Positions 1-9,959 of a stretch of DNA of 64,000 nucleotides are shown piece by piece. The DNA lies in NCBI GenBank assembly GCA_963971405.1, contig OZ020491.1, forward strand, positions 4,718,910-4,782,909, written 5' to 3'. Below the pieces are notes generated by a model. The model did not search any database. It worked only from the letters and a program-made list of their open reading frames with translations, and was not told the origin of the DNA. Position 1 is the first letter of the stretch, and each line of letters opens with the position of its first letter. The translations under genes were made by a program, and so were the position numbers. Origin of the DNA: Psococerastis gibbosa (lineage: Eukaryota > Arthropoda > Insecta > Psocodea > Psocidae).

Positions 1-210
1 TTGTTTTAAGGAGACTATTATGTAGATACTTAGCTTATCTATTATAAATTAAGTTATAATATGGTAGCAGAGTAGCAGACATCATTAATCAGTCTACCAT
101 ATTATAACTTAATTTATAATTGATAAGTTAAGTATCTACATAATAGTCTCTTTAAAACAAAACAAACGAAAAATCACAAATGAAGTAAAACCGCCGGTAA
201 AATTGCCGCC
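1..210. repeat. Foldback element, left end cut by window start
   Basis: The right arm pairs with the left arm around a centre holding GGTAGCAGA..ATCATTAA, and the right end reads ..AATTGCCGCC followed by TTA. It is a close relative of the complete copy at 12382-12649, sharing the TAAGTATCTACATAATAGTCT arm segment. The left tip is outside the window. Confidence 0.8.
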
Positions 211-284
211 TTAACGAACTCGATCAAGACAATTGTATGATAAATTTTTGTGCCAGGTTTCATCAAAATCGGATAAATTTTAAT

Positions 285-915
285 ATTTACGGAAGTAACT
301 AACCTGCGTCCGGCAAGAGTGGTTTTCCTCATAGACTCCCAAGCGGCTATATTAATGCTAAGCAGTAACGCCCCCACCGATTGTGAGGAGACAATCAATT
401 GCCGAAAAAAACTGGAGGAACTCATTTCGGCAGGGTGGGCAGCCTCCCTACAGTGGGTACCTAGCCATGTGGGAATATATGGCAATGAAAAAGCTGATGC
501 GAAAGCCAAGGAAGGAGCGGAAATGGACCAACCAAACGTGCCACTAACCCTGAACCGAGCCAAGAGCCAAATAAATGCAGCAATCTGCAGTGCCACAAAG
601 AACACCCTCAAGACCCTAAGCACTGGCAAAAAGTGGGAGAATCTTGTTACAGTGGGACCCATCTGTAGGAACCTTGAGAGAACTGAAGCTGTTGCTAGAT
701 TCCGCCTCAATACCGGCCATGACTACCTTCAGGCCCACCTACACCGCATTGGCCTTGCCGCCGATGACACATGTCCACTATGTCACGGTGGAAGAATGGA
801 CGAAGACCACCTGAGGGACTGCACGGCTCTCACCTACCCGAACGATGACTTGGTGAACCGCTATTGGGAAGCTCGGCGACGAATGGTTGAACTACCACGT
901 TCGGGCGTTGGATAA
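285..915 (+). mobile_element. Non-LTR retrotransposon 3' fragment (RNase H + C-terminal zinc knuckle)
   Basis: An open frame enters without a start codon at about 285 and runs to the stop at 913-915. It encodes the second half of an RNase H domain (FLIDSQAAI, then WVPSHVGIYGNEKAD with the catalytic Asp/His signature), then the ARFRLNTGHDYLQAHLHRIG segment and a CPLC..G..DEDHL zinc-knuckle-like motif typical of the C-terminus of RNase H-bearing non-LTR elements. The reverse transcriptase part is missing, so the copy is 5'-truncated as usual for target-primed insertion. It is followed by an AGTAAAGTAAGTA-type tail. It is closely related to the longer copy at 6712-8534. The reading frame has no stop, suggesting fairly recent insertion. 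It is not a host gene. Confidence 0.85.
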
Positions 916-2455
916 AGTAAAGTAAGTATATTATATATATACAGTATATATATAACATTTTGAACGAAGGGTGGTGTTAGGCTCAGGGGGTCATGTAATG
1001 AAAAGTTGGGAAGACATTTTCCCGAAGTCGAACATTGGTCGCCATCTCCCTACTAAAAAACGCAACGCCCGTTGGGGCTACCGCTTTGAATATTTGTATG
1101 ATAATACAATAGGGGTTAGTGGTTGAGTGGGGTTAGATTAGTTTGTGGTTCGGCCAACTGCTACAGGAGCGCACTGGGCGAGGTTGCTATGGGAACCTTT
1201 AAAACGGTTAGCCTTTGCCACGGTCACCTCCAATTTCCCCCTCCCAAAGCATTGAATTGATCAATGGGATGATTGCAGTCTAGAACGGGCAGACCAATAT
1301 ACTACAACTCAGTAATAATGGCAGGGTACGCCATTATTGACGCATGAGTCCATAATTTCTACAAGAAAAATTGGCCCACAATTAGAATATAACTGTATGT
1401 TAGATATGTAATGACACGTATTGTGTTCGAGTCTTATGCTCGATAGAGCCGCCATTTGTTTATTGTTTCAAGAAAAATTAGAAAAGGTTTGGAAACATAG
1501 AAGTCTTTTTACCATAAAGCTGAAGTTATGAAGATCCTAGACACTGTACGTCCTGCCCATACGCAACAGATCAACAGCTGATTAAGTAATATTCTCTTGT
1601 TTAGGGTATCTCTTTTAAGTATTTTCCATTTTCACTGGACCACTGACCAACCACTCGGGGAAGGTAGAAAAACAATAGAGTGAGCCAATACGCTGGCTTA
1701 AAAAACAATAGGACACCTCCCCACCAGTTTTTTTTTTTTTTTTAAATAATATCCAATTATACAGGAAACATCGATGGTAGAGTTATAAATGAGATATCGT
1801 AACGCAGAAGACAGTATGTAGCCGTCGCAGCGATTAGCAATTCGGTACTCCTTCAACGTGACATTCTCAGTGACCGTCATTTTGTACAAATATTTCAACA
1901 ACTGTGTGGTTGCATAATGTACTTCGAAAGGTAGAGGAACATTTCATCTATTCTAGTTAATTACCTACTTATCATTAATGTCTCTACGATCCGACACTTC
2001 CTGTGAAATGCTATTTTTTATATGCGTAAGGTACTCATTTTCCCTTCCGTTAGACTCTTAACAAACTAACTTTACTACTTTCGCGCCCACAAAGCCTGCA
2101 GCGCACACTAATCTTTATGTTTCAGTAAATAAAACGTACCTGAACGGGTCAACCTCCTCTTGAAATTTACAACAGGCTTCGGGAGCACTGGCTGGGCGGC
2201 GCCTGCAAAAAGATGATTTACTAAATAAGGCTATGAAATATGCATTCAGTATATGTATATATCTATAATAAATTCCACCGCATGGCTCTGAACATGGTAA
2301 TACTATTATTATAATATAGTCACCATAGGTAAATTGGCCACGAACCTATACATTTTGAAAAAAAAATTCGGACCATCGGACCTGAAAAGTATTTCTGGCT
2401 ACGCCTCAATTCTATTCTTGCACTAACACTTCACATTCTTAAAATAGGTACTCAC
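916..2455. other. Non-genic stretch
   Basis: I see no supported gene. It holds a short TA-rich run just after the retroelement, a poly-T run near 1730, and no open frame with recognisable homology. The 3' part is intronic or intergenic sequence belonging to the duplicated block that begins at about 2390. Confidence 0.5.
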
Positions 2456-2632
2456 TCTTAGCTGCAGCTGGTGTCTCAGCAGGTATTGGAGCTCTATCCA
2501 GTTTAACAGGTATTGTAGCTCTATCCAATTTGAGATGGCACCGGAACTGCTCATTCACGCAATAATCACCGCAGTAGGAGCTTTTATTCTTGCACTTGCA
2601 GGTACACTTCACTTTCTTTCCGCGTGGTGACA
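2456..2632 (-). CDS. Cysteine-rich phase-1 exon, copy 1 (two 9-residue units)
   Basis: A 177-nt exon with acceptor TTTCAG before TGTCACCAC and donor AAGA|GTGAGT; both ends are phase 1. The product contains KKVKCTCKCKNKSSYCGDYC followed by a second cysteine in FRCH, then two tandem nine-residue units (KLDRATIPV, KLDRAPIPA) and an AAAKS end. I do not recognise the family; the CxCKC...YCxxYC spacing is compatible with a small metal-binding or disulfide-rich module. Intact copies lie at 3371-3520 and 3777-3980 with homologous flanking introns, so the exon has spread by tandem segmental duplication. All three stay open and keep splice sites, which argues that they are used. The rest of the gene is uncertain; the zinc-finger exon upstream (4676-5968) has a compatible phase-1 donor. 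Confidence 0.6.
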
Positions 2633-2667
2633 CTGAAACATCCATCCAGAACCTAAGTCTAAGATCT

Positions 2668-2690
2668 ACTACTACTACTACTACTACTCC
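2668..2690. repeat. (ACT)n microsatellite
   Basis: An uninterrupted run of ACT/CTA triplets. Confidence 0.8.
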
Positions 2691-2785
2691 ATGGCGCTAC
2701 GGCCCGTGAAGGGCTTTGGCCTGTTCCGCCACATCGCGGAAGCCTGTACTCTCCTTTGCCAGTCATCCACGCCAAGGGCCATCAG

Positions 2786-3000
2786 ATAAATAAATATTGA
2801 CTATTTTGTTCTATTACTAAGCCAACCTAGCGGAGTTAGGGCTATGAAGCTCTCTCTTACTGTCAACTAGGAAGACCCGGGACCGCCTGCTTTACATGCC
2901 CTCCGAAGCATGGCCAGAAAATGTAGAAAGTGTGGGACTCGAACCAACAACCTTTCGGGTGAAAGTCCGAGTCTGTACCACTATTCTACGTGTCCTGACT
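2786..3000 (-). mobile_element. tRNA-derived SINE (family 1)
   Basis: Reverse copy of the SINE best seen at 20058-20280. Read on the minus strand it has a B box GGTTCGAGTCC, a region reading through as [11 protein letters not shown], and the CTAACTCCGCTAGGTTGGCTTAGTAATAG 3' body ending in an ATTTATTTAT tail. Length is close to the full unit. Confidence 0.8.
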
Positions 3001-3204
3001 AGATCCACCTCGACGTCATCCAGCCATCTGGAATCTTCTCAAGTTAGGACAACCCATTAATGCGTGTTTAACTGGACGCACTAAGTAAATTGCCACTGGG
3101 TAATTAGGTCACAGCCCTATATATTTTAAAAAAAATCGGACACTTCTGACCCTCACCCCTTTATATTCTTGCAGCAACACTTCACTTCTTATTTAGGTAC
3201 TCAC

Positions 3205-3287
3205 TCTTAGCGGGTATTTTACATCTTTCCAGTTTCACATGGTACCGGAAGTGGTCAATCGTACAAGAATCACCGCAATGAGAGCTT
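3205..3287 (-). pseudogene. Truncated copy of the cysteine-rich exon
   Basis: The 3' part of the same exon: on the minus strand it reads SSHCGDSC..DHFRYHVKLER..IPAK and ends at the same AAGA|GTGAGT donor, but the first third (the CxCKCKNK part) and the acceptor are absent. It carries one nine-residue unit. Probably a dead copy left by unequal exchange within the array. Confidence 0.6.
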
Positions 3288-3370
3288 CTGGACCCTTCTG
3301 GAAAATATTTCTAGCTACGCCTCTTTCTGTTCTTGCAGCAACACTTCACATTATTAAAATAGGTACTCAC

Positions 3371-3520
3371 TCTTAGCTGCAGCTGGTGCCTTAGCGGGTA
3401 CTGTAGTTCTTTCCAGTTTAATATGGCACCGGAAGTGCTCATTCGCACAATAATTGCCACAGTAAGAGCTTTTGTTCTTGCATTTGCAGGGACACTGCAC
3501 TTTTTTTCCGCCTGGTGACA
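3371..3520 (-). CDS. Cysteine-rich phase-1 exon, copy 2 (one 9-residue unit)
   Basis: A 150-nt exon with acceptor TTGTTTTAG and donor AAGA|GTGAGT, phase 1 at both ends. The protein is the same module as copy 1: GKKVQCPCKCKNKSSYCGNYC, then FRCHIKLERTTVPAK and AAAKS. It has one copy of the nine-residue unit, so it is exactly 27 nt shorter than copy 1 and 54 nt shorter than copy 3. The donor-side flank (..CTACGCCTC..TTCACATT..AAAATAGGTACTCAC on the + strand) is shared with both other copies, showing that introns were duplicated with the exon. Confidence 0.6.
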
Positions 3521-3776
3521 CTAAAACAACGCATCTACACATTCGGCTACATAATATCTTTAAGAGCATGGCTGTCAGAAAATAGAACCACGGATGACCT
3601 AAATTCACCCCGTACCATATGTGCAAAAGACGCGTAAGGAAAGTTCCCCTTCAAAAACGATATTTAGAATTAGAAACATGAAGAACGGGAAAAATTACAG
3701 ACTCATTGCAAAATATTTCTGGCTACGCCTTTCTATTCTTGTACTAACACTTCACGTTCTTAAAATAGGTACTCAC

Positions 3777-3980
3777 TCTTAGCTGCAGCTCGTGCGTCAG
3801 CGGGTATTGTCGCTCTATCCAGTTTAACAGGTATTGTAGCTCTATTCAGTGTAACAGGTATAGTAGCTCTTTCCAGGTTCAGATGGCAACGGAACTGTTG
3901 ATTTTCACAAGAATTGCCACAGTAGGAGCTTTTGTTCTTGCATTTGCAAGGATACTTCACTTTTTTTCCGTCTGGTGACA
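3777..3980 (-). CDS. Cysteine-rich phase-1 exon, copy 3 (three 9-residue units)
   Basis: A 204-nt exon with acceptor GCCTTGTTTCAG and donor AAGA|GTGAGT, phase 1 at both ends. It has the cysteine module (KYPCKCKNKSSYCGNSC..QQFRCH) followed by three nine-residue units (NLERATIPV, TLNRATIPV, KLDRATIPA). First of the array in transcription order. Function unknown. The unit resembles a 27-nt minisatellite growing inside a coding exon without disturbing the frame. Confidence 0.6.
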
Positions 3981-4107
3981 CTGAAACAAGGCATCTACAC
4001 ATTAGGCTACATAATATCTTTAAGAGCATGGCTGTCAGAAAGGCGTAAGGAATGTTTCCATTTAAAAATGGTATATAGAAACTATGAGATTAGTTGAAGA
4101 ACGGGAA

Positions 4108-4275
4108 ACTTTTTTCTATTACTAAGCTCTGCGCTGGCACTCAACTAGGATGACCCAGCACCGCCTATTTTACGTGCCCTCCGAAGCATGGCCAGAAAAT
4201 GTAGCAAGTGTGGGACTCGAACCAACAACCTTTCGGGTGAAAGTCGGAGCCTTACCACTACTCTACATGTTCTTA
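4108..4275 (-). mobile_element. tRNA-derived SINE (family 1), partial
   Basis: Reverse copy with B box and the [11 protein letters not shown]-coding stretch. The 3' body is shortened by an internal deletion around GGAGTTAGGGC. It inserted just upstream of the cysteine-exon array. Confidence 0.75.
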
Positions 4276-4675
4276 GCTGGCACGGTCAGGGTAGATCTTT
4301 TGTCATTTAACACGGAAAAACGTTTACCCTCCATTCTCTACGTGTACGCAACAATTGCCATATTGTAACAGGCGGGAGCGTAAATTAACCAAGGTAAAAA
4401 GGTGTAAGTATAAAATAGAAAGTATATTTTCCAAAATATTCACAATATTGAATTTGATTTGTATGTGTGGCAGTCCCGAGGATGGAGTCCAAGAACTGTG
4501 GGCAATTTGTATTAGTGAAGGCCACATGTCATGTATCGAAATGTAGAGGAGCAATCCTGCTCATTTAATGTATATTTTTGACGACTCTACGACCGATAGA
4601 TATAATTCCTATGAGACTGTACAAAAACGCATAGGGGGGTACTCTACAGGTTCCTTCAGATCCATGAACATAATC

Positions 4676-5968
4676 TCAAACAAAACAAAACAGCAATACT
4701 GTTTTAAACCATTTTTTACTACCTACACCAAAAGTGGATGTCACTTTCAAGAAATTTTTCACCTTGTTATTTAAGCGAATTTTTCGACATGACCCCGGCT
4801 CGAAATACTCACCTAGGCCCATTTTCTTTCCCTTTCCATCGTCTACAACAACAATTCGTCCAGCAGCCTTCTTCCGTCCACCTTTTAACTGACATTTAAA
4901 CAAACTTCTCTTGCTTGTTGTCTTCCCGTTCATGGACTTCCGGTAATTTTCTCGTAATTTCTGGCGAAGTGCATTCAATTCCTGAGGATCCTTGAGGCAG
5001 TATGCGTGATCCGTGGAAGTGATAGCAGTTGCAACCTGCATTAACTCCGGCTCAATAGCCAATGGATCATGCAATCTGTCGTTTACTTCTAATGTTGAAG
5101 AGATATCAGAGTCTGGAATGCTGAGCTCTTGTATTTTGGGCTTAGAGCGAGACATGTGATCATTCTTCCGTTTTTCTAGGCATCGCTTAACACCAAACTT
5201 TTTGGTGGTTTCAATTATGTTTTTAAAGCTAGGAGTATCAATATTATTATCACAATCTAATTCAAAATCCTCGGGTGACGCGTTCACCAGTTTAAGAGTA
5301 CTCTCGCTATATTTTGTACGACTGGCAGTTTTGCTAACCTGTAAAACATCCGCAGTGTCACTGACGGCCATCACCCTTTTTCTCCGTTTGCTGTTGTTTG
5401 AATTGGTGGCCGGGCATGTTACTAACTTCCGTCCAGAGTTGATAGGGATTGGGGTTGCATTTGACGTAGCCTCCATCCAAAGTTTGGTACATAACATACA
5501 AAGGTTTGACAGATTCTTTGCCACACGTTGTTTAAATTGTTCAGTGCAGTGAACACACGTTGTCACAATCATTGAACATTTCCCTGGTTCATGATAATTA
5601 TTGCAATCTGTACACATTTTTAAGAAGGCACATTTATGTTGACTGAGGCCATAGCTATAAGCAAACCTCACATTACAGTTTGAGCACTGAAACGCGCCAT
5701 TCTGAGAGATAGCATTTCTCTTCTGTTTCAAATGTTTTTTCAGGTCACGCTCAAACAGAAACTTCTCTGGGCATTCTGGGCAAGGAATGTCTTTAAGTTT
5801 TTCCAATTTTTTTGAGGAATAATATTTCGTTGCCTGTGGTAAAGGCGGTTCAATTTCAGTTTCCAAATAACTCGGTCCGTCCTTGTTTTTTTCTTCGGGG
5901 CAAAACCAAGTTGGGTAGTATTTTATGGCAAATTCTGTTAATTCACGCTCGGTCATCATATTGTTCAT
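4676..5968 (-). CDS. C2H2 zinc-finger reading frame, 430 codons
   Basis: The longest host-like reading frame in the window, starting at ATG 5968. Residues 60-110 hold two zinc-finger-like units: CPECPEKFLFERDLKKH (C2H2-type linker and Phe/Leu core) and CSNCNVRFAYSYGLSQHKC. These are followed by Cys pairs in CTDCNNYHEPGKC, CVHC and CMLC. The middle is Ser/Thr-rich with a basic KRRKR patch (a possible nuclear signal), and the C-terminal third is very basic (KGGRKKAAGR). A nuclear nucleic-acid-binding role is plausible but I recognise no orthologue. The frame runs into low-complexity sequence at the end, and GTGTAG|GTAGTA offers a phase-1 donor after 4723. The true exon may therefore be 4723-5968 and splice onto the phase-1 cysteine exons downstream. 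It could alternatively be a single-exon gene or a domesticated transposon protein. Confidence 0.6.
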   Translation of the reverse strand: MNNMMTERELTEFAIKYYPTWFCPEEKNKDGPSYLETEIEPPLPQATKYYSSKKLEKLKDIPCPECPEKFLFERDLKKHLKQKRNAISQNGAFQCSNCNVRFAYSYGLSQHKCAFLKMCTDCNNYHEPGKCSMIVTTCVHCTEQFKQRVAKNLSNLCMLCTKLWMEATSNATPIPINSGRKLVTCPATNSNNSKRRKRVMAVSDTADVLQVSKTASRTKYSESTLKLVNASPEDFELDCDNNIDTPSFKNIIETTKKFGVKRCLEKRKNDHMSRSKPKIQELSIPDSDISSTLEVNDRLHDPLAIEPELMQVATAITSTDHAYCLKDPQELNALRQKLRENYRKSMNGKTTSKRSLFKCQLKGGRKKAAGRIVVVDDGKGKKMGLGEYFEPGSCRKIRLNNKVKNFLKVTSTFGVGSKKWFKTVLLFCFV

Positions 5969-6179
5969 AGCGTAGTAAATAGTACTGTAGCATACACAGA
6001 TGATAAGGTACTATAGTAACCAATTACAAAACAATAACCAAGTAACTGTAACCAATAACCAAACTCAAAGTCCAAAATTCCAAAAGGCAATTTAATTTAA
6101 CCATTAACCATTACCAACAAATAACAATAGAATTTATAGAATTAGAATAGACCATAGACATTACATAGTTAGCAGGTCA

Positions 6180-6440
6180 TTATCATCCCGGGGCTGTAGG
6201 CCGTTATCAATGTGGAGGCTAGAGTGGTCTACATAAGATAAGTAAGTAAGTTTGCTGGTAATAACTTGCATAAGCAAAATACAGAGTTTTGACCCGGTCC
6301 ATGTATCTGTTTTACTATCCTGCAATGTTTGACTTCGGTATTTTTTACATTGGTACTTATCTCTGATGGTTGGCTTATAGCTAACGGGAGCCTCGCTTGG
6401 GATGTTATAGCTCTTGCCAATCCAATTAATATATTTTTAT
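6180..6440. repeat. Copy of the internal part of the 33655-34677 inverted-repeat element (empty site)
   Basis: From GGCCGTTATCAAT through TGACCCGGTCCATGTATC and TTGGTACTTATCTCTGAT to the AATTAATAT..TTTTATGG end it matches the element at 33655-34677. It has no insert at TTGGTACTTA, where the 34 kb copy is interrupted. Confidence 0.75.
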
Positions 6441-6639
6441 GGTCAATGTATTAATTTTTTTTAAATTTATATTAAATATTATTTGTTTATTTATTTATTA
6501 TATTAAATTTTTTCTATAAGGTTCCACCGCGCACTTGCAGCTTTCCCGCTGAAATTCAAAATCTCTTGTTTTTAAAAATTTAATCGTTAATAGTACACCA
6601 TTTCATATTGCGTAAAAATTAGGTTTCTCGCTTATATAA

Positions 6640-8660
6640 TTATAAAGACTTTCATGGCTGGAGTTAAGTGATGAAGCAGTATAATTCGGGATGGTAGGCT
6701 GTGGTCGTTCTAGTTTAGTTAGTTTAGTTTAGCCAACGCCCGTCTGTGGCAGTTGGGCCATTAGACGCCGAGCCTCCCAGTAGCGCCTCGTTGTGTCGGC
6801 AGGAAGAAGTTTTAATCTGGAACAGGTCTCCAAGTGAGTGGCCACCATCCTTCCGGACGCGCACAGTGGACAGATGTCGGAGTCAGCAATTCCGATGCGG
6901 TGAAGGTGGGCTTGGAGTAAGTCGTGTCCGGTAGTTAGGCGGAAACGCGCGACCGCAGCGCTTCTCTCCAAGTTTGACGGGATGTGTCCGGGGGTGGTGA
7001 GTGGCTCCCATTTTTTACCAGTGCTCAGGCTCCGAAGTTGAAGACTAGTGGCCTTGGAGATTTTCGCGGCTATTATGTTCCGTGCTGACTGGAGGGTTTG
7101 TGGAGCTTCGGGTTGGTCTGCTTCCGCTCCCTTTTTTGCCATTTTGTCCGCTATTTCATTTCCTACGAGACCGACGTGGCTTGGGACCCACTGAAGCCTG
7201 GCATTCCACCCAGCATTGATGAGTTCGGCTAGTTTGTTGCGGCAGTTTGATGTGCGGGGACAGTCAGTGGGCTTGTTGTTACTGAGTGCCAGAATTGCCG
7301 CCTGGGAGTCGATCAGGAACACCAGGTTGCCGGGATTAGTTGTGAGGTTGAGAATTCTGTTGGTAGCTTCGGTAATGGCGACAACTTCACCGTCGTAGTT
7401 GCTTGTATTCCTTCCTACTGCTGAGTGCTGTTGAAATAAATTACAGAAAGATCCAGCTCCTGTGGAGTTTGATTCAGGGTTGTATGAGCCGTCGGTATAA
7501 ACATGGAGCCACTCGGTAGCTGGATATAGATTGTGTATAGTTTCTAGGGCACTTTGTCTGAGTTCAAAAGCGCTCAGGTCTTTCTTGTTAGTTGCAGTAC
7601 TTTGTATTTTCAGGTTTATGCTTGGTAACGCTGACACTGTTTTATTGTAACTTTGCAGAGGCGCACGTACGGGCGTCGGAATTTGGTATTTGTTACGCAG
7701 GACTTTGTAGTGGGTTAGAGGTGTTGGTTGCGTCTTCAGTCTCTGAGTTGCTGGTCGGTAGTCGTTCCAGTGCCTTACATCAACCCTTTTGGTTCTTTCC
7801 CAGAAGTTTAGAGTGATTTTGTCTCTGCGTGCTTCAAGTGGTTCAATACCTGTTTGGAGCTGCATTGCCACAATAGGAGTAGATTTTACACCACCGGTAA
7901 TTGTTCTCAGCGCGTTGTTCTGTACTACATCGAATTTTTTTAGATTGGCATCCGCTGACAGCGACGTGACTTCACTGCCATATTCCATCACTGGGCGCAC
8001 ATATGTTTTGTAAGCGGTGCACAGTACGTCTTGGTTCGCCCCCCATTTTGTTGTTGCCAGCCTTTTTAGAAGATTGCTTCGTTTCTGTGCTTTTGCTGCA
8101 GTAGTTGAGATGTGAGTGCTGTATGACAGTTTAGAGTCCATTGTGATTCCTAAATATGTGGAAATCTTGGTTTGCTGCAGACTTTCTCCTTTGTACAGCA
8201 GATTAAAGTGGTTTGATTTCGTTGAGAAAGTAAATAGTTGGGCAATGGTTTTCTCAGAACTAACTTCCATTTTATTGAAATTGGCCCAGTGTTCCAGTCG
8301 GTTGAGTGCTGAGTTCATTGCGGCCTGGAGAGCTTCTACTTTGGAGCCGGTAGCCCACATTACGACGTCGTCAGCGAATAAAAAACATTTTATGCCCTCG
8401 ACCGATTCAATGGCTCTCTGAAGATCGTCGATCATAACGTTGAACAGTAGACAACTAAGGACCGCTCCCTGCGGTAAACCTTGGCGCAGTTGTCTGAACG
8501 ATGAGATCCTGTTTTGAAATTTACACCTGATGAATGTGGTCGTTCTGAAAGCGTGCTATTTACGCAGTTCCGCTAATTATGTCGACCGCAGATGTTGACG
8601 AAACGTTTCGAAATACGCATTCAGAACGACCACCGCCTATCAATTCGGATTCTAATGTTT
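6640..8660. repeat. Repeat element split by a retrotransposon
   Basis: The left part carries TTTCATGGCTGGAG..GATGAAGCAG..AATTCGGG, and the right part carries CAGATGTTGACGAAACG and CATTCAGAACGACCACCGCCTATCAATTCGG. These are the same landmarks seen at 16755-17060, 17350-17430 and 41339-41410. The two halves are separated by the insertion 6712-8534. Confidence 0.6.
6712..8534 (-). mobile_element. Non-LTR retrotransposon, 5'-truncated, with 12-bp target duplication
   Basis: One open frame from 8534 down to the stop at 6729. It begins in the reverse transcriptase with RQGLPQGAVLSCLLFN (motif before the active site), then FADDVVMW, the catalytic YxDD-type box in its FADD form. It continues through the thumb region, then an RNase H domain (YTDGSYNP, FLIDSQAAI, WVPSHVGLVGNEIAD) and a C-terminal CPLC..G....HL knuckle. 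The endonuclease, ORF1 and first half of RT are missing. The 3' end is a TAAACTAAACTAA tail. TGTGGTCGTTCT is present at both ends (6700-6711 and 8535-8546), a target-site duplication. The frame has no stops, so it is a young insertion of the same clade as 285-915. Confidence 0.92.
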
Positions 8661-9161
8661 CTATCTAGCTTCAATAATTATAATTAGTTAGGGTACCTAT
8701 TCACTACCTACCGTCCTAAAATGTATATCCCTAAGTTATAAGTTCCGATAAATTGTTAAATTATTCAATCAAATAGAAATTAGCATTGAAAAGACTATGA
8801 AAAATTTGTTTGTTTATTGTCCTTTCAATTATAATTTTATTTTGAACAGTTTGGACTTTGTTCTTGCAGTAGGCCTACATGTATACCTGCAGCCTGAACG
8901 TGTCGATTATAATCCTGGGTTTAATTTAATACCATGTCACGTGATGGGATTAATTCATTGTTTAAAATAAATGAAAAGCACATTTTTAAATTGTGATGCT
9001 GGCAATGCTAAACAACTGAACTAACGCGAAGCTGCCATAGCAAATATAAATAGCAAATATAAACACACATCGCCCTAGAAATAAGGCACTAGGCCTATAT
9101 ATAGGGCCCTACCTAGAAATAAACAAGTTTTAATGTTTATATATAATATAATATATAACAA

Positions 9162-9396
9162 AGGCCAACGGCCGTATCATGTTGATTACATGAGAGCAGA
9201 ACATGATTCAAACTGCGGCAAACTTGGTAGTGTGCTATAATAATCCGCTATAATCAGGAGGTCCACCCTGTCAGTCAACTCCCCACACCCTGAGGTGAAA
9301 GAGTCTGCCCTTAGGGTGCCTCAAGTTAACAGACTCACTACCGCCGCCAGGCTGACAGTGTTGCTTAAAATCAAAATTGCTGAAAGCAGGCGTTGG
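9162..9396 (+). mobile_element. Family-2 repeat (SINE- or MITE-like)
   Basis: Matches the fullest copy at 49562-49910: CATGTTGATT..GAGCAGA, AATCAGGAGGTCCACCCTG, GAGGTGAAAGAGTCTGCCC, GCCAGGCTGACAG, TTGCTTAAA and GAAAGCAGGCGTT in the same order. The segment carrying TTTACCATGTTCCCCAAGTGG is deleted. Confidence 0.7.
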
Positions 9397-9539
9397 AACC
9401 AACCAACCATATTTTGAATTAATATATTAAGAGTTATAAATAATTTGTCTAAATCTAAGGCAGAAAAAAATGAAGAAACCCACGAAAAATATAGCTGAAG
9501 ATTAAATTCAATTGTTTAAATTTGAATTCTCCGCGCTAA

Positions 9540-9721
9540 GGCGGTGTTTCCACATACGTCAATCGTCAATGAGAAATGTGAAATTAAAGGTTTAGGCGCA
9601 GATTCCACCAACGTCAATAGTGATATTAAATGTTTTTTTACTATTGACGTTGGTGGAATCAGCGCCTAAACCATCAATTTTACATTTCTCATTGACGATT
9701 GACGTATGTGGAAACACCGCC
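9540..9721. repeat. Foldback element, outer, with a second one at its centre
   Basis: Ends GGCGGTGTTTCCACATACG and CGTATGTGGAAACACCGCC; the arms run ATACGTCAATCGTCAATGAGAAAT. Flanked by TA on both sides. The centre is occupied by the inner element 9594-9666. Confidence 0.88.
9594..9666. repeat. Inner foldback element
   Basis: A 73-bp palindrome with ends GGCGCAGATTCCACCAACG and its complement, around a TTAAATGTTTTTT loop, flanked by TTA..TAA. It interrupts the outer palindrome at its middle. Confidence 0.85.
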
Positions 9722-9959
9722 TTAGCACTGCGACGATTACCAACATCAAAAATTACAAAAATCTGAAATTTGCTTGTCTTTTTTTTCCAATGATGTTATA
9801 GAATAAAACTTGATTTTAAACAACCGAATTAATCCCCTCACGTGACATGGTATTAAATTAACACCGGGATTATAATCGCCATGATCAGGTTACTGCAGTC
9901 TGCACCGTAGATGCAGAAGGCAATGAGAAACCTCTGCATTACGATTCTTTAGTACAGTC

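Larger units (their letters stand above)
8887..9897. repeat. 1-kb inverted-repeat element containing nested repeats
   Basis: The arms at 8887-8954 and 9829-9897 are inverted copies: CTGCAGCCTGA..GATTATAATC..GGTATTAAAT and CACGTGACATGG. Inside are a family-2 repeat (9162-9396) and a foldback element (9540-9721) that itself holds another (9594-9666). The terminal CAGCCTGATC..GCGATTATAAT is shared with 61086-61372. Confidence 0.75.

Noticed and set aside
174-710. 178-codon minus-strand open frame
   Set aside because: Antisense shadow of the RNase H frame of the retrotransposon fragment at 285-915.
5202-5552. Plus-strand frame inside the zinc-finger gene
   Set aside because: Opposite-strand shadow with no recognisable protein features.
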